Shown here piece by piece: positions 1 through 9,382 of a stretch of 64,000 nt of DNA. Below the pieces are notes generated by a model, which did no database searches, was not told the DNA's origin, and saw only the letters and a program-made list of their open reading frames with translations. How positions within the stretch are numbered: the first letter of the stretch is position 1; each line of letters starts with the position of its first letter. The stretch lies in the NCBI RefSeq assembly GCF_016862435.1, contig NZ_BOMY01000035.1:90585-154584 (forward strand). The letters are read 5' to 3'. The position numbers and the translations under genes were made by a program. The DNA comes from Paractinoplanes tereljensis. Lineage in GTDB: Bacteria > Actinomycetota > Actinomycetes > Mycobacteriales > Micromonosporaceae.

Positions 1-1
1 C

Positions 2-103
2 AACGTAGGCGTAAACACCACCTACAACGGCTTCATCCACGAGGGTTCAGAGGTGCTCAGCCTGCCCCGAGTGACCCGCTGGTTCACCGACCTCAACCGC
101 TGA
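2..103 (+). CDS. C-terminal end of an unidentified protein (partial)
   Basis: An open frame enters from the left edge and ends at TGA 101-103, giving 33 residues that finish GSEVLSLPRVTRWFTDLNR. The fragment is too short to assign a family. A strong hairpin follows the stop within 6 bases, which supports this as a true gene end transcribed rightward. The rest of the gene lies outside the window. It shows no connection to the steroid genes that follow. Confidence 0.55.
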   Translation, partial: NVGVNTTYNGFIHEGSEVLSLPRVTRWFTDLNR

Positions 104-108
104 GAGAA

Positions 109-137
109 CCGCCCGGCCGCTCGATGCGGCCGGGCGG
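109..137 (+). terminator. Hairpin terminator after the partial left-edge gene
   Basis: A perfect 12-bp GC stem (109-120 with 126-137) encloses a 5-base loop. It starts 6 bases after the stop of the left-edge gene. There is no T-tract, which is usual for high-GC actinobacterial terminators. Confidence 0.7.
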
Positions 138-194
138 CCTAAACACCTTCCGGACCCAAGGCCCAGCCGGGCCGCTTTGCGATCCGGAGAATCA

Positions 195-421
195 ATCCCT
201 TTCCGTACGCGGTGGCGCAGTCCCGTGGCACTCGGTCCCGGCAGGTGCAACTCGCCCTCCGCGCGCCCGCTGCGGGCGGGCCCGGCCCCACGCCGGGCGC
301 CCTCCGGGGTGTGGGTGTCTGGTTGCGCGAGAGTCGCGGCACGTGCCGGTGATGCACGCCGGTCGCGGGGTGTCGGCGGTCGGGTGTGGTTGCGGTTGTG
401 GAAGTCGTTGCCCGTACCGGA
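195..421 (+). repeat. Composite dispersed intergenic repeat, copy A
   Basis: Two blocks, 195-280 and 311-421, recur in inverted orientation at 4501-4585 and 3991-4107. The first block also recurs, partially, at 63511-63578. Block 1 contains TCCCGTGGCACTCGGTCCCG and ends in a small hairpin (CGCCCG-CTG-CGGGCG, 264-278). Block 2 is about 85% identical to its partner by eye. No credible gene overlaps it. Together with the terminator this accounts for the gene-free stretch 104-436. Confidence 0.75.
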
Positions 422-436
422 AAGGCTTTGCGGTTT

Positions 437-1525
437 TCAGACGAGTTTGCCGAGGCGGGTGAGGGTTTCGTCGGCCTCGGCGATCAGGTCGGCCAGGACG
501 TCGGCTACCGGGCGGACCTCGTTCATGCGGCCGACTATCTGGCCGACCGGCATCGGCACCACCGTTGGGTCGCCGGATTCCATCAGGCGGGTGTGTGCCT
601 CGGCCACCAGCAAGTTCTGCAGTGGCATCGGCAGCGGGCGGGGGGCCTCTTCGGAGTCCCAGGAGTCGGTCCAGCGATTGCGCAGCAGGCGGGCCGGCTT
701 GCCGGAGTAGATGCGGCTGCGGACCGTGTCGGACGAGCCGGCCTTCAACAACGCCTCGCGCAGGGCGGCCGAGGTCTGGTATTCGGCGGTACCGAGCCAC
801 ACCGAGCCCATCCACACGCCGCGCGCGCCGAGTGCCAGGGCGGCGGCGATCTGCCGGCCGCTGCCGATCCCGCCGGCGGCCAGCACCGGAACATCCACCG
901 CGTCGACCACCTCGGGGACGAGGACCATGCTGGCGATCTCGCCGGTGTGGCCGCCGGCCTCGTAGCCCTGCGCCACCACCAGGTCGACACCGCCGGCCAC
1001 ATGACTGCGGGCGTGGTCGGCCCGACCGGCCAGCGCGGCCACCACCAGGCCGTGGTCGTGGGCCTGGGCGATCACGTCGGCCGGGGGCGGGCCGAGCGCG
1101 TTGGCGATCAGCCGGGGGCGGTGGGTCAGCGCCACCTCGACGTGCGAGCGGGCCACCGAGTGCAGCCAGCCCAGCACGCCGGCCCGGCGGGACTCGTCGA
1201 CGCCGAGCGGTGGCACGCCGAGGCGCAGCAGGGTGCGCTCGACGAAGTCGCGGTGGCCGGGCGGGATCAGCTTGTCGAGGTCGACGGCCGCGCCCTCGGT
1301 GGGTTCGTGGCTGGGCATGACCACGTCCACGCCGTACGGGCGGCCGTCGGTGTTCTGGTCCAGCCAGGTCAGAGCCGCGTCGAGCTCGTCGGGGTCGTTG
1401 TAGCGCACGCAGCCCAGCACGCCGAGGCCGCCGGACCGGCTGATCGCCGCGACCACCTGCTCGGACGGGCTGAAGCCGAGGACCGGGTGCTCGATGCCGA
1501 ACCGCTCGCACAGCTCAGTCCGCAT
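437..1525 (-). CDS. Nitronate-monooxygenase-family flavin oxidoreductase
   Basis: This 362-residue protein has the FMN-binding TIM-barrel pattern of the 2-nitropropane dioxygenase/NMO family: SGGLGVLG (31-38), AQGYEAGGHTGE (185-196, with the conserved catalytic-type His193) and AAGGIGSG (216-223). The ATG at 1525 follows GGAGG at 6 bases. It overlaps the fadD19 stop by 11 bases and is probably cotranscribed with it. Family members include the steroid enzyme IpdC (Rv3553), but this sequence diverges clearly from IpdC as I recall it, so its substrate is unknown. Linkage to fadD19 suggests a redox step on a steroid CoA ester; that is inference. Confidence 0.85.
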   Translation of the reverse strand: MRTELCERFGIEHPVLGFSPSEQVVAAISRSGGLGVLGCVRYNDPDELDAALTWLDQNTDGRPYGVDVVMPSHEPTEGAAVDLDKLIPPGHRDFVERTLLRLGVPPLGVDESRRAGVLGWLHSVARSHVEVALTHRPRLIANALGPPPADVIAQAHDHGLVVAALAGRADHARSHVAGGVDLVVAQGYEAGGHTGEIASMVLVPEVVDAVDVPVLAAGGIGSGRQIAAALALGARGVWMGSVWLGTAEYQTSAALREALLKAGSSDTVRSRIYSGKPARLLRNRWTDSWDSEEAPRPLPMPLQNLLVAEAHTRLMESGDPTVVPMPVGQIVGRMNEVRPVADVLADLIAEADETLTRLGKLV

Positions 1526-3128
1526 GGGTGACCTCCTCGGCCGGGTGCTCGGCGGCGTGCTGGTGGGCCCAGCGGTAGTCGGCCTTGCCGCTGATCGTGC
1601 GATGGATCTCGTCGACCAGCCAGATCGCCCGGGGGACCTTGTAGCCGGCGATACGTTCCCGCAGGTGCTCCTCGACGGCGGCCAGGTCGAGCTTGGCGCC
1701 CGGCCGGGACTGGACCAGCGCCGCCACCCGCTGCCCGAGCCGGTCGTCGGGCAGGCCGATGACCAGCGCGTCGAAGATGTCGGGGTGCATCTTCAGGGCG
1801 CCCTCGACCTCCTCCGGGAAGACCTTCTCGCCGCCGGTGTTCACGCAGGTGCTGCCCCGGCCGAGCAGGGTGATGGTGCCGTCGTCCTCGAGGCGGGCGA
1901 GGTCGCCGGGCAGGACATATCGCACGCCGTCGATCTCGGTGAGCAGCTGAGCGGTCTTGACCGGGTCCTTGTAGTAGCCGAGCGGGAGGTAACCGCTCTT
2001 GGCCAGCCGGCCGACCTCGCCGGGCCCCACCGGGCGGCCGTCGTCGCCGAGCACCACCGTGGTCGGACCGGGCATGACCCGGGGGTCCTGGACGGCGCCG
2101 CCGGGCACGTCGGCGACCACGCCCAGGCCGGTGAAGCCGGTCTCGGAGGCGCCGACCGCATCGGTGACGAGCACGTTGGGCAGCAGTTCCATGTACTGCT
2201 GCTTGACCACCGGGGAGAACAGGGCACCACTGGAGTTGATCGCACCGATCGACGAGCCGTCGTGCCGGCCGGTCGCGTACGCCTCGATGATCGGGCGGGC
2301 CATCGCGTCGCCGATCAGCACCATCACGTTGACCCGGTGCCGGTCGATCGCGCGCCACACCTCGTCGGCGTCGAAGTGCGGCAGCATCACCACGGTGTCG
2401 CCGGCGAACAGGGCCATCAGCGCGGCCCACTGGGCGTTGCCGTGGATGAGCGGGGCCAGGCAGAGCCGCACCAGCGGGTCGGCGCCGACGCCGCGCGCCG
2501 ACTGCTGCCACTCGTCCTCGAGCGGGACGCCGGTCATGAAGTCGACGCCGCCGCCGAGCGTGCGCCACACGTCCTCGTGGCGCCAGAGCACGCCCTTGGG
2601 GTAACCGGTGGTGCCGCCGGTGTAGAGCAGGTAGATGTCGTCGGCGGAGCGTTCGCCGAAGTCCCGGACCGGATCGCCGGCGGCCAGGGCCTCCTCGTAG
2701 GAGACCCCGCCCGCAGGTGATACGTCCGAGCCGTCGGGCAGGACCACCACGCTGTGCACGCTCGGCACGGTGGGCAGCACGGCGGCGACCCGGCCGGCGA
2801 ACCGCCGGTCATGGATCAGCGCCACCAGCGAGGCGTCGTCGAAGAGGAACTGTAACTCGTTCTCGACGTACCGATAGTTGACGTTGACGACCGCCGCGCG
2901 CAACTTGTAGACGGCGATCATGGCCACCACGGCCTCGATCGAGTTGCCGGCGTAAAGACCGACGTGGTCGCCCGGGACCACGCCGCGATCATGCAGGAAA
3001 TGAGCCAGACGGTTCGCGCGCTCCTCGAGCCGGGCATAGCTGATCGCCTGATCGCCGAAGCACACGGCGGTGCGATCCTCGAAGGCGTCGACCGCGTGCT
3101 CGAACAGGTCCGCAATATTTGCCGCCAT
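1515..3128 (-). CDS. fadD19: Steroid C26/C24 side-chain acyl-CoA synthetase FadD19
   Basis: This 537-residue ANL-superfamily ligase carries the AMP-binding P-loop YTGGTTGYPKG (169-179), the adenylation segment GASETGFTG and a C-terminal catalytic lysine in GKADYRWA. It matches M. tuberculosis FadD19 (Rv3515c) closely along its length, for example in DFGERSADDIYLLYTGGTTG and EEVEGALKMHPDIFDALV. FadD19 activates cholestenoate/C24 steroid side-chain acids as CoA thioesters. The ATG at 3128 is the only start that fits the family N-terminus; an open frame upstream is not homologous. It is divergent from echA19, as in mycobacteria, with a KstR-type box between them. Confidence 0.93.
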   Translation of the reverse strand: MAANIADLFEHAVDAFEDRTAVCFGDQAISYARLEERANRLAHFLHDRGVVPGDHVGLYAGNSIEAVVAMIAVYKLRAAVVNVNYRYVENELQFLFDDASLVALIHDRRFAGRVAAVLPTVPSVHSVVVLPDGSDVSPAGGVSYEEALAAGDPVRDFGERSADDIYLLYTGGTTGYPKGVLWRHEDVWRTLGGGVDFMTGVPLEDEWQQSARGVGADPLVRLCLAPLIHGNAQWAALMALFAGDTVVMLPHFDADEVWRAIDRHRVNVMVLIGDAMARPIIEAYATGRHDGSSIGAINSSGALFSPVVKQQYMELLPNVLVTDAVGASETGFTGLGVVADVPGGAVQDPRVMPGPTTVVLGDDGRPVGPGEVGRLAKSGYLPLGYYKDPVKTAQLLTEIDGVRYVLPGDLARLEDDGTITLLGRGSTCVNTGGEKVFPEEVEGALKMHPDIFDALVIGLPDDRLGQRVAALVQSRPGAKLDLAAVEEHLRERIAGYKVPRAIWLVDEIHRTISGKADYRWAHQHAAEHPAEEVTHAD

Positions 3129-3138
3129 CCCCAGAAAG

Positions 3139-3152
3139 TAGAACCTGTTATT
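3139..3152. promoter_or_regulatory. KstR-type operator, fadD19/echA19
   Basis: TAGAACCTGTTATT matches the palindrome TNNAACNNGTTNNA at all positions except the last. It lies between the divergent fadD19 (start 3128) and echA19 (start 3190), so it could control both. Confidence 0.7.
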
Positions 3153-3189
3153 GTTCGTGACAAGCCCCAGAATCACCGCAGGAGGCACC

Positions 3190-3969
3190 GTGGAGCCGCA
3201 CGCCCTCGTCGAGCAACGTGGACCGATCCTGATCGTGACGATGAACCGGCCACAGGTCCGCAACGCGCTGTCGGCCGAGATGATGGCCATCATGCGCGAC
3301 GCGTGGGACCGGGTGGACGGCGATCCGGAGATCCGGGCGGCCGTGCTCACCGGGGCCGGCGGCGCCTTCTGCGCGGGCGCCGACCTGCGTGCGATGACCC
3401 AGTCCCACCCCGGCGACACCTTCGACGGCGCCGACCTGTCCCGCATCGACGCCCTGCTGAAAGGCCGCCGCCTGACCAAGCCGCTGGTCGCCGCGGTGGA
3501 GGGCCCGGCGGTCGCCGGCGGCACCGAGATCCTGCAGGCCACCGACGTGCGGGTGGCCGGTGCGAGCGCCCGGTTCGCGGTCTCGGAGGCCCGCTGGGGC
3601 CTGTTCCCGCTGGGCGGCTCGGCAGTGCGCCTGGTGCGCCAGATCCCGTACACGATCGCGGTGGAAATGCTGACCACCGGCCGCCAGCTGAGCGCGGCCG
3701 AGGCCCGCGAAGCGGGCCTGATCGGCCACGTCGTCCCCGACGGCCAGGCCCTGACCAAGGCCCTCGAGTTGGCCGGTGCGATCGCCGCCAACGGCCCGCT
3801 CGCCGTCCAGGCCATCCTGCGCACGATCCGCGAAACCGAGGGCCTGCCGGAAAACGACGCCTTCGCCGTCGAGTCCAAAATCGGCATGGCCGTCTTCCGC
3901 AGCGAGGACGCCAAGGAGGGCCCCCGAGCCTTCATCGAGAAGCGCCCGCCGGAGTTCCGGGGGCGCTAG
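3190..3969 (+). CDS. echA19: Steroid enoyl-CoA hydratase EchA19
   Basis: This 259-residue crotonase-fold enzyme has the oxyanion-hole segments GAFCAGADL and GPAVAGGTEIL and the acid/base Glu in VSEARWGLFP. It follows M. tuberculosis EchA19 (Rv3516) almost line by line, for example SRIDALLKGRRLTKPL and GLIGHVVPDGQALTKALELA. EchA19 hydrates side-chain enoyl-CoA steroids. The GTG at 3190 has AGGAGG 4 bases upstream and gives the family N-terminus; a TTG at 3151 would add 13 unlikely residues and would start inside the operator. It is transcribed away from fadD19. Confidence 0.92.
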   Translation: MEPHALVEQRGPILIVTMNRPQVRNALSAEMMAIMRDAWDRVDGDPEIRAAVLTGAGGAFCAGADLRAMTQSHPGDTFDGADLSRIDALLKGRRLTKPLVAAVEGPAVAGGTEILQATDVRVAGASARFAVSEARWGLFPLGGSAVRLVRQIPYTIAVEMLTTGRQLSAAEAREAGLIGHVVPDGQALTKALELAGAIAANGPLAVQAILRTIRETEGLPENDAFAVESKIGMAVFRSEDAKEGPRAFIEKRPPEFRGR

Positions 3970-3990
3970 GCAGGTCCCTTGAAACAAACC

Positions 3991-4585
3991 CTTGCCGGTA
4001 CGGGTGACACCGTCGACAACCGCAACTACCCCCGACCGCCGCCACCGCGCGACCAGCGTGCAACACCGGCGCTTGCCGCGCCTCTCGCGCAACCGAACAC
4101 GCACACCTCGGCGAGCTTTGCTTTGCTCACCAATACGCGCCGCTCTGCGCACCTCCGGTAAGCGCGAGAGTTCAGGCCAGTTCCAGCCCGGCCGGCAGCG
4201 AGCGAGGGTCGGCGCGATCTTGCGGAGCTCCTGTTGGCTCCGAGCGGTAAGTCTTCAACGTCTGCGAGCCGCAGTGGGCCGGAAAGACCCGGACGCGGAA
4301 TCGGCCAGCACGGCAGCGGCAAACGACCGGAAACGCCCTGGCGCCTGGAACGGCCCGCCTGGCGCTTACCCGAGATACGCAGAGCAGCGCGCATGGGTAA
4401 GCAGTGCAAACTGTCGAACAGGCTGATGTTTGTCCTGGCCGGCGGGGTGAGCCGGCACCCGCCGGCGGGGCGGGTGGGGGTTTGGGTCTTGGGTCGAGAC
4501 CGCCCGTTGCGGGCGCGCGGAGGGTGAGTTCCGCTCAGCGGGACCGAGTGCCACGGGAGCGGACCGGCGCGTACGGAAAAGGGAT
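3991..4585 (-). repeat. Composite dispersed intergenic repeat, copy B (interrupted)
   Basis: Block 2 (3991-4107) and block 1 (4501-4585) match copy A (195-421) in reverse orientation and in the same relative order. About 390 bases separate them here instead of about 30. Most of that insert is the 294-bp inverted-repeat element at 4117-4410. The copies bracket the NMO-fadD19-echA19 block. No credible gene lies in 3970-4608. Confidence 0.7.
4117..4410. mobile_element. MITE-like element with 49-bp imperfect terminal inverted repeats
   Basis: The arms 4117-4165 and 4362-4410 are inverted repeats, 40 of 49 positions matching without gaps. They include CGCTCTGCG/TGCTCTGCG and end in GGTAAGCGC. Pairing continues inward with small gaps (GGCCAGTTCCAG against GGCCGTTCCAG). 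The interior of about 196 bases has no coding potential that I can support. No clear target-site duplication is visible. It may be a miniature transposable element or a large structured hairpin. Confidence 0.55.
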
Positions 4586-4608
4586 CTTTCTTTCCGGGCG
4601 AACGATTT

Positions 4609-6138
4609 CTAGATGGCTCGCTGGCGGCCTGCCCAATAGGGGTCGCGGAGCAGGCGCTTGTAGAGCTTGCCGTTCGGATCTCGGGGCAGCTCGTCGGTGT
4701 AGTCGATGCTGCGCGGCAGCTTGAACTTTGCCAGGCGGCCGGACAGGAACGCCAGCAACTCGACGCTGAGCTCGGAGCCGGCCGTCACGCCCGGCGCGGG
4801 CTCGACCACGGCCTTGATCTCCTCGCCCCATTCCTCGTGCGGGATGCCGAAGACCGCGACGTCGGCGACCGCCGGGTGGGCGGCGAGCTCGCCCTCGATC
4901 TCGGCCGGGTAGACGTTCACCCCGCCGGTGATGATGACGTCGCTCTTGCGGTCGCAGAGGAACAGGTAGCCGTCGTCGTCGAGGTAGCCGATGTCGCCGA
5001 CGGTGAACATCCGGCCGCGCCACGACTGCTTGGTCTTCTCCTCGTCGCCCAGGTATTCGAAGGTGGCCTCGCCCATCTGCAGATAGACCGTGCCGGGGCG
5101 GCCGGCCGGGGCCTCGTCGCCGTCCGGGTCGAGCACCCGCACCCGCGACCCGGGCCAGGCCCGCCCGACCGAACCGGGCCGGACCAGCCAGTCGGCCGCG
5201 GTGATCAGGGTGCCGCCGCCCTCGCTGGCCGCGTAGTACTCCACCACCACCGGGCCCCACCAGTCGAGCATCCGGCGCTTGACCTCCTGCGGGCACGGCG
5301 CCGCGCCGTGGATCATCACCCGCATCGAGGACAGGTCGTAGCCGGTGCGCACCTTCTCCGGCAGGGCCAGCAACCGGCGGAACTGGGTGGGCACCATATG
5401 GCTGTGGGTGACCCGATGACGCTCGATGAGCCGCAGCATCTCGTGCGGGTCCCACCGGTCCATCACCACCACCGGATGTCCGAACTGGAGCGAGATGACC
5501 GCGAAGTTCATCACCGCCGTGTGATAGAGCGGCGAGCAGCACAGATGCACATGCCCGTCGAAAGGCTTCAACTTGAAAAGACCGAAAAACCAGAGCGAGA
5601 CCGGAGGTACGGCGTACGGGTCGGAGCCCGTCAGTGGTCGTCGGACACCCTTGGGCCGCCCCGAGGTGCCGGACGTGTAGACCATCAGCGCACCGCTCGT
5701 GCGCTCGCCGAGCGGGCCGCCGAGCTTGGCGAGCGACTGGAAGCCGGGCACCTCCCCCACCGCGAAGAGCGCGGGCACGCCGGCCTCGGCGGCCGCGGCC
5801 ACGGCGGTCTCGGCGAAGCGCTCGTGGGCGACGAACGCCTTGGCGCCGCTGTCGCGCAGGATGTAGGCGATCTCGGTGGCGGTCAGGTGCCAGTTCAGCG
5901 GCACCGAATACAGCCCCGTCTCCAGCGTCGCGAACTCGACGGCGAGCAGGTCGGCGCCGTTGGGCAGCAGCATCGCCACGGTGTCGCCCGGCACCAGGCC
6001 GAGCGCCTGCAGCCCGCCGCCGATGCGGTCGGCCTCGGCGGCCAATTCGCCGTAGGTGACGATGCGGCCGTCCGGGTCGACGACGGCCGACTCGTTCGGA
6101 GTATCCCGCGCGATGTTCCACAGCCCGATGCCGGTCAT
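4609..6138 (-). CDS. Acyl-CoA synthetase (ANL superfamily)
   Basis: This roughly 509-residue ligase has the AMP-binding P-loop YTSGTSGRPKG, the YAASEGGG segment, the hinge GDIGYLDDDGYLFLCDRKSD and the C-terminal lysine motif PNGKLYKR. It is not FadD19, FadD3 or FadD17 by sequence and looks closer to the FadD4 type, so I give no symbol. ATG 6138 is preferred; GTG 6147, three codons upstream, would abut the operator at 6150-6163. A KstR-type box directly upstream places it in the sterol regulon. Its substrate could be a side-chain or propionate-derived steroid acid; this is inference. Confidence 0.85.
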   Translation of the reverse strand: MTGIGLWNIARDTPNESAVVDPDGRIVTYGELAAEADRIGGGLQALGLVPGDTVAMLLPNGADLLAVEFATLETGLYSVPLNWHLTATEIAYILRDSGAKAFVAHERFAETAVAAAAEAGVPALFAVGEVPGFQSLAKLGGPLGERTSGALMVYTSGTSGRPKGVRRPLTGSDPYAVPPVSLWFFGLFKLKPFDGHVHLCCSPLYHTAVMNFAVISLQFGHPVVVMDRWDPHEMLRLIERHRVTHSHMVPTQFRRLLALPEKVRTGYDLSSMRVMIHGAAPCPQEVKRRMLDWWGPVVVEYYAASEGGGTLITAADWLVRPGSVGRAWPGSRVRVLDPDGDEAPAGRPGTVYLQMGEATFEYLGDEEKTKQSWRGRMFTVGDIGYLDDDGYLFLCDRKSDVIITGGVNVYPAEIEGELAAHPAVADVAVFGIPHEEWGEEIKAVVEPAPGVTAGSELSVELLAFLSGRLAKFKLPRSIDYTDELPRDPNGKLYKRLLRDPYWAGRQRAI

Positions 6139-6149
6139 GGGCGCCACTC

Positions 6150-6163
6150 TATAACGCGTTCCA
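6150..6163. promoter_or_regulatory. KstR-type operator upstream of the acyl-CoA synthetase
   Basis: TATAACGCGTTCCA fits TNNAACNNGTTNNA fully. It lies 12 bases upstream of the likely ATG at 6138, so bound repressor would block initiation. Confidence 0.65.
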
Positions 6164-6205
6164 GTTACCGAACAGCCGTCTCGCGGCAGGGTTGATTCAC
6201 AGAGT

Positions 6206-6219
6206 TAGAACGTGTTTCA
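6206..6219. promoter_or_regulatory. KstR-type operator upstream of the DUF35-ltp4-ltp3 operon
   Basis: TAGAACGTGTTTCA fits TNNAACNNGTTNNA fully. It is 10 bases upstream of the GTG at 6229. With the box at 6150-6163 it forms a pair 56 bases apart, one per divergent gene. Confidence 0.75.
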
Positions 6220-6228
6220 CTGGCTGAC

Positions 6229-7176
6229 GTGGTTGCGCCTCCGCTCTCCGCCCCGCTGGACATCGCCTTCGACTACACCCGTTCGCTCGGCCCGGTGCTG
6301 GGCCGGTTCATGACCGGCCTGCGGGCCGGCCGGGTGCTCGGCAGCCGCACCGCCGACGGCCGCGTCCACGTGCCCCCACTCGAATACGACCCGGTGACCC
6401 ACGCCCCGGTGACCGAGCTGGTCGAGGTGCAGTCCACCGGCACCGTGACGAGCTGGACCTGGACCGACCGGCCGTTGGCCGGGCAGCCGCTGGACCGGCC
6501 GTTCGGCTTCGCGCTGATCCGGCTGGACGGGGCCGACACCGCCCTGCTGCACGCGGTCGACGCCGGTGCTCGCGACCGTCTCTACACCGGGCTGCGGGTC
6601 CGGATCCGCTGGGCGGCCGAGCGGGTCGGGCACATCCGCGACATCGCATGCTTCGAGCCGATCGACGGCCCGGCCGGCGCACTGGACTTTCAAAAAGACG
6701 AGCCGGTCACCATCATGACGACGCCGATCCGGCTCTCCTACACGCACACCGCCTCCGCCGACGAGAGCCGCTACCTGCGCGCCCTGGCCGAGGGGCGGCT
6801 GCTCGGGCAGCGCTGCCCGGTCTGCCGCAAGGTCTACGTGCCGCCCCGGGTCTGCCCCGCCGACGGCGTGCCCACCGAGGACGAGGTGCCGATCCGCGAC
6901 CACGGCACGGTCACCACGTTCTGCGTGGTCAACGTGCCGTTCGCGGGCCAGCGCCTCGACCCGCCGTACGTGGTGGCCCAGATCCTCCTCGACGGTGCCG
7001 ACATCCCGATCCCGCACTTCGTGATCGGCAACGCCGACGACGTGCGGATGGGCATGCGGGTCGCCGCCGTCTGGCGCGAGCCGTCGAGCTGGACGACCAC
7101 CCCGGAGAACATCGCACACTTCCGCCCGACCGGCGAGCCGGACGCCCCGTACGAGTCCTTCGAGGAGCACCTATGA
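6229..7176 (+). CDS. Double DUF35/OB-fold acyl-CoA-associated protein (Rv3521-like)
   Basis: This 315-residue protein has two tandem DUF35-type OB-fold regions, about 30-150 and 170-300. The second carries a zinc-ribbon remnant, CPVCRKVYVPPRVC. In sterol degradation DUF35 proteins partner thiolase-fold Ltp enzymes. The order DUF35-ltp4-ltp3 reproduces Rv3521-Rv3522-Rv3523 of M. tuberculosis. It starts at GTG 6229, with a weak ribosome-binding site just after the KstR box. Its stop overlaps the next ATG (ATGA). It probably forms a complex with the next two proteins. Confidence 0.85.
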   Translation: MVAPPLSAPLDIAFDYTRSLGPVLGRFMTGLRAGRVLGSRTADGRVHVPPLEYDPVTHAPVTELVEVQSTGTVTSWTWTDRPLAGQPLDRPFGFALIRLDGADTALLHAVDAGARDRLYTGLRVRIRWAAERVGHIRDIACFEPIDGPAGALDFQKDEPVTIMTTPIRLSYTHTASADESRYLRALAEGRLLGQRCPVCRKVYVPPRVCPADGVPTEDEVPIRDHGTVTTFCVVNVPFAGQRLDPPYVVAQILLDGADIPIPHFVIGNADDVRMGMRVAAVWREPSSWTTTPENIAHFRPTGEPDAPYESFEEHL

Positions 7177-8218
7177 GCCCGCCGGCGGTCGCCGTCATCG
7201 GTTTCGCTCAGGCACCCTGCCTGCCGTCGGCCGGCACCACCAGCGGCGTCGAGACCCTCGTCCCGGTCTTCCGGGAAGCCCTCGCCGACGCCCAGCTCGA
7301 CCGGCGCGAGGTCGACTTCTGGTGCTCCGGCTCGTCGGACTACCTGGCCGGGCGGGCGTTCTCGTTCGTCAACGCGGTCGACGCGATCGGCGCATTCCCG
7401 CCGATCTGCGAGTCGCACGTGGAGATGGACGCCGCGTGGGCGTTCTACGAGGCATACGTGAAGATCCTGGCCGGCGAGGCGGAAACCGCGCTGGTGTACG
7501 GCTTCGGCAAGTCCTCAGCCGGCCAGCTGCGCCGGGTCCTGGCCCTGCAGCTCGACCCGTATGTGGTCGCTCCGCTCTGGCCCGACTCGGTAAGCGTCGC
7601 CGCCCTGCAGGCGCGGGCGGCGCTCGACGCCGGAGTCGTCACCGAGCAGGCCATGGCCGAGGTGGCAGCCCGCAGCCGCGCCGACGCGGCCGACAACCCG
7701 TATGCCCAGGTCCGCGGCCCGATCGACCCCGATGCGCCGTACCTCGCCGACCCACTGCGCGCGCACGACTGCGCGCCGGTCTCGGACGGCGCCGCCGCCC
7801 TGGTCCTCGCGTCCGGCGACCGCGCACGTTCGAGCCCCCGACGAGCCTGGATCACCGGCGTGGCCCACCGGATCGACCCGCAGGGCCTCGGCGAGCGCGA
7901 TCTCACCCGGGTGCCGTCCGCGACCGAGGCGGCCACCGCCGCCGGCCTGCCGGACGACCTCGACGTGGCCGAACTGCACGCCCCCTTCACCCACCAGGAG
8001 CTGCTGCTGCGTGCCGCGCTCGGGTTGGGCGACCGGGTCAGGATCAACCCGTCCGGCGGGGCCCTCTGCGGTAACCCGATGTTCTCGGCCGGTCTGGCCC
8101 GGATCGGCGCGGCCGCCCAGCAGGTCATGTCCGGCCGGGCCCGAACCGCCGCCGGGCACGCCACCAGCGGGCCGGCGCTGCAACAGAACCTCGTCTGCGT
8201 TCTCGGAAGTGAGGCGTC

Positions 8219-8222
<4 letters not shown>
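7173..8222 (+). CDS. ltp4: Thiolase-fold lipid-transfer protein, Ltp4-like
   Basis: This 349-residue SCP2-type thiolase-fold protein has the C-terminal segments VAELHAPFTHQELLL, NPSGGALCGNP and AAGHATSGPALQQ. In position and length it matches Rv3522 (Ltp4). No Cys stands in the usual thiolase nucleophile position (the region reads VEMDAAWAFYEAY), so plain Claisen thiolysis is doubtful. Retro-aldol or scaffold roles, as for Ltp2, are alternatives. The ATG overlaps the preceding stop and the gene end overlaps ltp3, so translation is probably coupled. Confidence 0.8.

Positions 8223-9353
<1,131 letters not shown>

Positions 9354-9382
<29 letters not shown>

Noticed and set aside
192..1511. 439-residue Arg-rich frame antisense/alternate to the NMO gene
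   Set aside because: It is a shadow frame of the NMO gene with typical high-GC composition.
437..1525. Assigning the NMO-family gene as ipdC
   Set aside because: The sequence differs from M. tuberculosis IpdC as recalled and the context is fadD19, not ipdAB. Only the family call is safe.
3129..3935. Long N-terminal extension of FadD19 (806-residue frame)
   Set aside because: The extra sequence is antisense to echA19 and has no homology. The family N-terminus begins at 3128.
4234..4527. Small plus-strand frames in the 3970-4608 gap
   Set aside because: They run across the inverted-repeat element and the dispersed repeat. No ribosome-binding site or family resemblance was found.
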